DNA of 34,166 bases. It comes from Thiemannella venezuelensis. Its GTDB lineage: Bacteria > Actinomycetota > Actinomycetes > Streptosporangiales > Streptosporangiaceae. Below the pieces are notes generated by a model. The model worked only from the letters and a program-made list of their open reading frames with translations. It had not been told where the DNA came from and made no database searches. The DNA is taken from positions 1 through 34,166 of the forward strand of contig NZ_JACHJJ010000042.1 in the NCBI RefSeq assembly GCF_014203605.1. The letters run 5' to 3'. This document shows, piece after piece, positions 30,034-34,166 of the stretch (its first letter is position 1; every line of letters starts with the position of its first letter). A program made the translations under genes and the position numbers.

Positions 30034-30725
30034 ACCGCATCCGTCAGGTAGCCCGTCTCCAGATGCCGGCCTGGCCGCAGATCCTGGGCTGGACGTGGGG
30101 CATGGTGGCCGTCACGTTCGGCATCAACCTGTTGACCTTCATGGCGAACTACGACGCGGGCGACGGCGTGAGGACCACCGGCGGCCTGGTCAGCCTGTGC
30201 GGCGTCGCGATCGGGATGGCCACCGTCTCGGTCACCCAGATCTTCCCGTACGCGCTGGGCATGAGCGTGACCCGCCGGGAGTTCTACCTGGCCTGGTCGC
30301 TGCTCGCGGTCGTCCAGTCGGTGGTCTACGCACTGGTGCTCTGCCTGCTGTACGCCGTGGAACAGGCCACCGGCTACTGGGGGATGGGGATGCGCTTCTT
30401 CGGCCTGCCGTTCATGGATGACGCCAACCCGGTGCTGCTCCCGCTCGGGTACGCGGTACCCATGCTGGTCGCAACCCACCTCGGGATCCTGCTCGGCACG
30501 TTGTACCTGCGCTGGGGCACCACCGGCGTCCTGGCCAGCCTCACCCTGGCCTTCACAGCGCTCGGGCTGGCCGCCGCGCTGATCACGTGGACCCGGCAAT
30601 GGCACGCGATCGGCCGCTGGTTGCTCGACCAGTCCCCCACGGCGCTGCTCGCCGGCTGGCCGCTCCTGGTCGCCGCCGCGTTCGCCGTCGGCGGGTACAC
30701 GCTCATCCGCCGTGCCACGGCGTAG
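30030..30725 (+). CDS. ABC transporter permease, YtrC/D-like
   Basis: A 231-residue integral membrane protein with about six hydrophobic helices (for example 20-37, 51-75, 88-112, 135-160, 165-187, 205-225). It has no sequence signature beyond the ABC-2-like topology, and the call rests on topology plus the operon. It starts at ATG 30030 within the stop of the ATPase gene. Polar loop sequence SVTRREFYLAWS between helices 2 and 3 resembles the coupling region of YtrC/D-like permeases. One permease gene with one ATPase gene implies a homodimeric channel. The physiological substrate is unknown; antibiotic or lipid-related stress response is a family-level inference. Confidence 0.85.
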   Translation: MNRIRQVARLQMPAWPQILGWTWGMVAVTFGINLLTFMANYDAGDGVRTTGGLVSLCGVAIGMATVSVTQIFPYALGMSVTRREFYLAWSLLAVVQSVVYALVLCLLYAVEQATGYWGMGMRFFGLPFMDDANPVLLPLGYAVPMLVATHLGILLGTLYLRWGTTGVLASLTLAFTALGLAAALITWTRQWHAIGRWLLDQSPTALLAGWPLLVAAAFAVGGYTLIRRATA

Positions 30726-30839
30726 CCGCGGCGGGCACACGGCCGCTCCGCACCACCGGACAACGCGAACACCCAACATCCGCCGTGATGGACCACCAGA
30801 TTGTCAGCCCTGTCCGCCCGCGTCCTTAGGAGAGATGCA

Positions 30840-31028
30840 ATGACGAGCAACAACACGCCCCCGCCCGCAGGTCTCGGGATCTGGATCGTATTTGGCCTTC
30901 TCTTCGGCGTCGTCGTCGGGGTTTTTTTCGACAACGTCACTTACGGTGTCGCGCTAGGTCCGCTCCTGGGTCTGGTCCTCTGGCTCGTCTTCATCGCGCC
31001 GCGAAGGAATGCCCGCCGCGACTCCTGA
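30840..31028 (+). CDS. Small two-helix membrane protein (62 aa)
   Basis: A 62-residue protein with a short polar Pro-rich start (MTSNNTPPPAG), two hydrophobic segments at about 11-26 (LGIWIVFGLLFGVVVG) and 35-52 (ALGPLLGLVLWLVFIA), and a basic C-terminus (RRNARRDS). This topology recalls the glycine-zipper-like small membrane proteins found near ABC genes in actinobacteria, but I do not recognise a family. The ATG at 30840 follows TTAGGAGAG by 5-9 bases, a strong ribosome binding site. It lies 114 bp after the permease gene inside the same transposon and is probably part of the cargo unit. Confidence 0.7.
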   Translation: MTSNNTPPPAGLGIWIVFGLLFGVVVGVFFDNVTYGVALGPLLGLVLWLVFIAPRRNARRDS

Positions 31029-31402
31029 GCGTCGCGCCCGAGTATCGGCTATGGGGTCGTAGGCGCCACCGGGAAGTCCAGGAAGCAACGCAACGGCGCT
31101 GGCGATGGTGGCCGCGTCAGATGATCGCGCCCCGGCGGGCCGAGATCTGGTGACGGTTGAGTTGGATCAGCAGCCGGCGCGGAGCGCGCCACCACCATGG
31201 CGATGTGGTATCGGTACAGCTTGGTCGAACCGACGCCAGGCCAAGCGGTGTTCCATACTCGGCTCACACTCAGCGTCATCGACGCAGCCGGCGGTCCAGG
31301 CGCTCCCGGCGTCGCGGCTGCCGTCATAGCACTCGCCGACCGGATCGTCGACTGGGCGGATGGCTACGCTGCCCGTCGTGTTGAGGTGTCCAGGTCTCGC
31401 GG
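31029..31402. other. Undefined stretch inside the Tn3 element
   Basis: About 370 bp between the small membrane protein and the recombinase end. The open frame at 31197-31421 (+), with MWYRYSLVEPTPGQAVFHTR and ADRIVDWADGYAARR, has plausible composition but no ribosome binding site or known family and overlaps the recombinase tail. No clear resolution site was recognised. It may be a gene remnant. Confidence 0.35.
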
Positions 31403-32319
31403 TCATAGGTCTTCGACGTAGTCGGCGGCGATGTCGTCGGGTGGGTTGGTGTACAGGCGCAGGTAGCGGTCGTTGGCGTGGCCGAGGCGGCGGGCGGCGA
31501 TGGAGGCGGCCGACAGCAGCAGCGCGGCCGGGCCGGCGCTGGCGGCGGCGTCGCCGGGCCGCTCCGCCTCCAGGTAGTCGGCCAGCGCCTGGCGGGCGTC
31601 GCGGCCCAGGAACACGGTGCGGCTGGTGCGGCCCTTGCCGCGCACGCCGACAAGGCGCGCCTTCTTGGCCTGGCGCAGCTGCTCGGGGGCGGCCGGCTCC
31701 AGGTGGTCCAGGTCCAGGCCGACCAGCTCCGCTCGGCGCAGCCCGGTGCCGAACAGCAAGTAGATGATGGCCCGGTCGCGCAGCGGGCGGGCGTGGGCGT
31801 GCACGCGGGGCGTGGCGGCGCCGCGGTGACGGCGGCCCTTGAGCTCGTGGAAGGTCTCGATCCGGTCCACGACGTTCTTGACGGTGCGCACCTGGGCGGC
31901 GGCCAGCGCTCGCGGCTGCGAGGCGGGCAGTGGTAGCGGGGGACTTTCTTGGTCGGGTCGCCGTGGCGCAGCAGCCCTTCGGGGGCGTGCGCGGTGATCC
32001 AGGTGAACAGCGCTGACAGGTGCGCGAGGTGGTTGTTGACGGTCGCTGGCGCCATCGGCGCGGGCATGTTGTCGCGGGCGTGCTTGCCGGCGGCGGCCAA
32101 GTGGTCGCGCCAGGCTGTGATCTCGCGCGGGGTGACGGCCGAGAGCCGGTCGTGCCCGAGGCCGCCGGTGATCCAGGCGCCGAAGTGCTCCAGGTGCCGG
32201 GAGATCTTGGCGGTGACCTCAGCTGAGCGGACTCCGCGCACGGCGAGATCGAGGTAGCGCTCCGTCCAGACTGGGAGGCTGTCGTCGGCCGGATCGAGGC
32301 GTTCGGGAAGCCCGACCAC
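31403..32319 (-). pseudogene. Transposon tyrosine recombinase (TnpI-like), frameshifted and deleted
   Basis: The N-terminal core-binding part, from the GTG at 32319, reads ERYLDLAVRGVRSAEVTAKI, then TVNNHLAHLSALFTWITAHA and HGDPTKKVPRYH. A frameshift near 31930 then moves the homologous reading to LPASQPRALAAAQVRTVKNV. The catalytic domain keeps Arg (TGLRRAEL), Lys (GKGRTSR), the LGH motif and the Tyr region RLYTNPPDDIAADYVEDL. A deletion near 31490 joins SIAARR straight to LGHAND and removes the HxxR segment. The enzyme cannot be active. In Tn4430-type elements such a recombinase resolves cointegrates, which fits its place at the transposon end opposite tnpA. Confidence 0.82.
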
Positions 32320-32403
32320 CTTTCGTCAAGTGATTTCGGCGTGATCCTGCCCGGCGAGCAGGGACGCCGAACTGGGAGTGGAGGACGGCATGCAGCCACA
32401 TTA

Positions 32404-32429
32404 CTTCACGGAAGGATCATTTCCTGAAG
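32404..32429. promoter_or_regulatory. Candidate recombinase core site (imperfect inverted repeat)
   Basis: CTTCACGGAA and TTTCCTGAAG flank GGATCA; 8 of 10 arm positions are symmetric. The 26-bp size and 6-bp centre resemble the crossover core sites of tyrosine recombinases. It lies between the recombinase start and the right inverted repeat, where an internal resolution site would be expected. This is inference from symmetry only. Confidence 0.35.
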
Positions 32430-32462
32430 AGAATCAGCCAAGCGCGAGCTTGGGCCAGCAGC

Positions 32463-32500
32463 TCGTTTGGGGCTCATGACACGTTTCTTGCCGGCACGTC
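32463..32500 (-). repeat. Right 38-bp terminal inverted repeat of the Tn3-family element
   Basis: Reverse complement of the left end with four mismatches (outer positions 2 and 3, position 11 and position 38). The outermost base G is conserved, which preserves a downstream host stop codon. Confidence 0.93.
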
Positions 32501-33306
32501 TACACGCACAACGTCCGCTGGATCCGCCGCGCCGCGAACGCCAGCCCCACCGCCCCCATCACCAGCAGATACGCCGCATGACCCAGCAGCCCCCAGCCAG
32601 GATCGCCGACGGCCAGCCCGCGCACCAGCTCCACCGCGTGGAACAGCGGCGTGGCCGCCACCACGACCTCGAACGCCGCCGGATAGTCCTGCACCGGCGA
32701 GAACGTCCCCGAGAACAGGAACAACGCGAACTGCCCGGTCGTCAGCAGATCGAAATCCTGCCAGCCGCGCATCAGCGTGCTGATCGCCATCCCGACCCCG
32801 CCGAACGCCGCCCCCACCAGCAGAGTCGCCGGAAAAGCCGCCAGCGCCCACCCCGGCGACGTCAGTCCCAGAGCCACCATCACCACCAGGAACGCCCCGG
32901 TGTACACCGAACTGCGCACCAGCGCCCACGCCAGCTCGCCCACCGCGATCTCGAACGGCTTCACCGGCGTCGCCAGGATCGCCTCGAACGTCTTGGAGTA
33001 CTTCATCTTGAAGAAGAAGTTGAACGTGGTCTCCGCCAGCGCCCCCGACATCGCCGACACCGCCAGCATCGCCGGGGCCACGAACACGGCGTACTCCACC
33101 ACCCGGCCACCCGGCAGTGCCAGGTCACCGACCAGCGCGCCCACCCCGACGCCGATCGACAGCAGATACAGCACCGGCTCGAAGAAACCCGACAGCAGCA
33201 CCAGCCAGTAGGACGGACCGCTGCGCAACGCCCCCACATTGCGGTTGATCACCGCGCCCACCCGGGAGGGGGAGACCCGGGCCGCCGCCAGCATCGTGGT
33301 AACCAT
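32500..33306 (-). CDS. ABC-2 type transporter permease (distal)
   Basis: A 268-residue DrrB/NodJ-like permease with six transmembrane helices and the ABC-2 signature region MKYSKTFEAILATPVKPFEI followed by ELAWALVRSS. The start is ATG at 33306, 4 bp after the stop of the upstream permease, with AGGA in the overlap region, so the two are translationally coupled. The stop codon TAG at 32500-32502 is composed of two target-duplication bases and the first base of the transposon; the pre-insertion sequence, reconstructed from the left flank, also gives TAG, so the protein is unchanged. It pairs with the next gene as a heterodimeric channel for an antibiotic or polysaccharide exporter. Confidence 0.9.
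   Translation of the reverse strand: MVTTMLAAARVSPSRVGAVINRNVGALRSGPSYWLVLLSGFFEPVLYLLSIGVGVGALVGDLALPGGRVVEYAVFVAPAMLAVSAMSGALAETTFNFFFKMKYSKTFEAILATPVKPFEIAVGELAWALVRSSVYTGAFLVVMVALGLTSPGWALAAFPATLLVGAAFGGVGMAISTLMRGWQDFDLLTTGQFALFLFSGTFSPVQDYPAAFEVVVAATPLFHAVELVRGLAVGDPGWGLLGHAAYLLVMGAVGLAFAARRIQRTLCV
32501..32505. repeat. Right 5-bp target-site duplication TACAC
   Basis: Exact copy of 27048-27052 immediately outside the right inverted repeat. It also forms part of the permease stop codon on the minus strand. Confidence 0.92.
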
Positions 33307-33310
33307 GGCC

Positions 33311-34069
33311 TCAGTCCTGAAGTCGCTTACGGAAGGCGGAGACCGCCCAGACGAGCCCCGCCGCGGCGAACGCCAGCAGGCACCCCACATGCACCACCGC
33401 CGGCCACGGGGGAGCGGCGCCCAGCGTCGCCGCCCGGCTCAACTCCACCCCGTGCCAGAGCGGAGACAGGTACGCCAGCGGACGGACCACCTCCGGCAAC
33501 TGCTCCACCGGGAAGAACACCCCCGCGAACAGGGTCGAGGGGATCATCACGAACCGGAACAGCAGCGCGAAGTAGCTGTCGTTGTCGATGCTCGCCGCGA
33601 ACGCCGTCACCGGCGCCGCGGCCGCGACCGCCACCAGCGCCGCGACCACCGGCGTCACCACCGCCCACGGCGAGCGCAACGCCCCGAACAGACCCGTGAC
33701 CCCCAGGAACACCACCGCCGCGACCTCGACCCGCAGCAGGATGTACAGCAGCCACCCGGCCACCATGTCCCGCACCTCGACCGGCGTGGCCCGCATCGCG
33801 TGATACGCCCGCACCCACTTGAAGTCGCCCAGCACCGAGTACGTCGACTCGCCGATCGCCATCTGGAACGCCGTCGACGCCATCACCCCCGGCACGATCC
33901 ACGCCAGGTAGTCGACCCCGCCGACCTCGCCGACGTAACCCCCGACGCCGATCCCGATGCTCACCAGGAACAGCACCGGCAGGATGAAGGAGGAGAACAC
34001 CGAGGCCCGCCACAGCCTCCGGTACAGATGAAGATGCCGCTCCAGCACGGCCACCGTAGGATGCGCCAC
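33311..34069 (-). CDS. ABC-2 type transporter permease (proximal), 5' flank cut by an IS
   Basis: A 252-residue ABC-2 permease of the NodJ/DrrB group with six helices. The start (M)AHPTVAVLERHLHLYRRLWR, followed by ASVFSSFILPVLFLVSIGIG, matches the usual N-terminus of these permeases, and the signature region is WVRAYHAMRATPVEVRDMVA. It begins at GTG 34069; an in-frame stop precedes it, so this is the only start possible. Only three bases later an IS5-like element begins, so the native promoter, leader and expected upstream ATPase gene are separated from it. AGG in the IS end, about 8 bases before the GTG, may act as a ribosome binding site. The gene itself looks complete. Confidence 0.88.
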   Translation of the reverse strand: MAHPTVAVLERHLHLYRRLWRASVFSSFILPVLFLVSIGIGVGGYVGEVGGVDYLAWIVPGVMASTAFQMAIGESTYSVLGDFKWVRAYHAMRATPVEVRDMVAGWLLYILLRVEVAAVVFLGVTGLFGALRSPWAVVTPVVAALVAVAAAAPVTAFAASIDNDSYFALLFRFVMIPSTLFAGVFFPVEQLPEVVRPLAYLSPLWHGVELSRAATLGAAPPWPAVVHVGCLLAFAAAGLVWAVSAFRKRLQD

Positions 34070-34075
34070 CGCTAA

Positions 34076-34166
34076 GGCCTGTCCTGTGAATCACGAAAGC
34101 CAGTCCAAGGTCGCGACCAGCAGGATCTGGCAGCGGTAGATGACCGCGCGCTTGGCGTACCGGGAG
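34076..34166. mobile_element. End of an IS5-like insertion sequence (partial)
   Basis: Transposase coding sequence runs off the right edge, and its 3' side ends in a short non-coding stretch starting near GGCCTGTCCTGTGAATCA. CTAA at 34072-34075 just outside fits a CTAR-type target of IS5-group elements. The other end and the duplicated target lie beyond the window, so the exact boundary is provisional. Confidence 0.65.
34091..34166 (-). CDS. IS5-like transposase, C-terminal end only (partial)
   Basis: Read on the minus strand the last 24 codons give SRYAKRAVIYRCQILLVATL then DWLS and TGA. The pattern RYAKRAVIYRxxxLxAxxxWL is the standard C-terminus of IS5-family DDE transposases (IS427-like group), after the catalytic Glu. 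The remainder of the protein is outside the window, so integrity cannot be judged. Confidence 0.75.
   Translation of the reverse strand, partial: SRYAKRAVIYRCQILLVATLDWLS

Larger units (their letters stand above)
27053..32500. mobile_element. Tn3-family transposon carrying a YtrA-type ABC transporter operon
   Basis: A 5448-bp element bounded by 38-bp inverted repeats and a 5-bp target duplication (TACAC). Contents in order: tnpA pseudogene (+), GntR regulator, ABC ATPase, ABC permease and a small membrane protein (+), an undefined 370-bp stretch, and a broken tyrosine recombinase (-). The boundaries are seen directly. The recombinase suggests the TnpI-type resolution system of Tn4430-like elements instead of a serine resolvase. 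Both mobility genes are inactive, so movement would require transposase in trans. Confidence 0.92.

Noticed and set aside
31197-31421. 74-codon plus-strand ORF inside the transposon
   Set aside because: No ribosome binding site or known family and it overlaps the recombinase end; mentioned only within the description of that stretch.

Overview
The window is very GC-rich (well above 70% in most genes), has strong third-position G/C bias, GTG and TTG starts, several likely leaderless transcripts, and typical actinobacterial families (HelD/HelR-type helicase, Rv2578c-type radical SAM protein, lipoprotein L,D-transpeptidase with an SHGCIN motif, GntR/YtrA regulator). It is almost certainly chromosomal DNA of a filamentous actinomycete. 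A Streptosporangiales/Thermomonosporaceae-like host is a guess; nothing here fixes the genus.

Layout. 1-185: last codons of a TnpB nuclease followed by its omega-RNA/transposon right end. 237-2615: a methionine aminopeptidase divergent from a small XRE regulator, then an intact tyrosine recombinase. 2689-7451: an ArsR-type regulator divergent from an MFS exporter, a membrane-anchored protein with two L7/L12-like segments, a glutamine-amidotransferase-like protein and a LysR regulator. 7537-12455: a beta-lactamase-fold serine hydrolase and an RNA-polymerase-recycling type helicase on the minus strand, a five-copy 17-bp tandem repeat, then a PilZ protein. 12527-19265: a copper-amine-oxidase-like protein without the TPQ motif, a secreted four-cysteine protein, a histidine-kinase remnant, a 29-codon upstream ORF overlapping recD2, and an L,D-transpeptidase. 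19376-26980: a run of single genes (MBL hydrolase, radical SAM protein, DJ-1/PfpI protein, SMR exporter, MerR regulator, GNAT acetyltransferase, XRE-cupin regulator divergent from a DHA2-type MFS exporter, DUF952 protein).

27053-32500 is a complete Tn3-family transposon of 5448 bp: 38-bp terminal inverted repeats (34 of 38 matching) flanked by a perfect 5-bp target duplication, TACAC. Its transposase and its tyrosine recombinase are both broken by frameshifts and internal deletions. Its cargo looks intact: a GntR/YtrA-type repressor, an ABC ATPase, an ABC permease (joined by ATGA overlaps) and probably a small membrane protein, behind a 26-bp palindromic operator. The element landed exactly in the stop codon of a host ABC-2 permease gene and regenerated TAG.

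32500-34069 holds two tandem ABC-2 permeases. Their 5' side is cut by an IS5-like element (transposase tail at 34091-34166), so the expected ATPase partner is not visible.

No rRNA or tRNA gene and no CRISPR array was found. The most unusual items are the cargo-carrying Tn3 element with dead mobility genes, the omega-RNA remnant, the perfect tandem repeat, the overlapping inverted repeats at 22525-22597, and the coupled upstream ORF of recD2.
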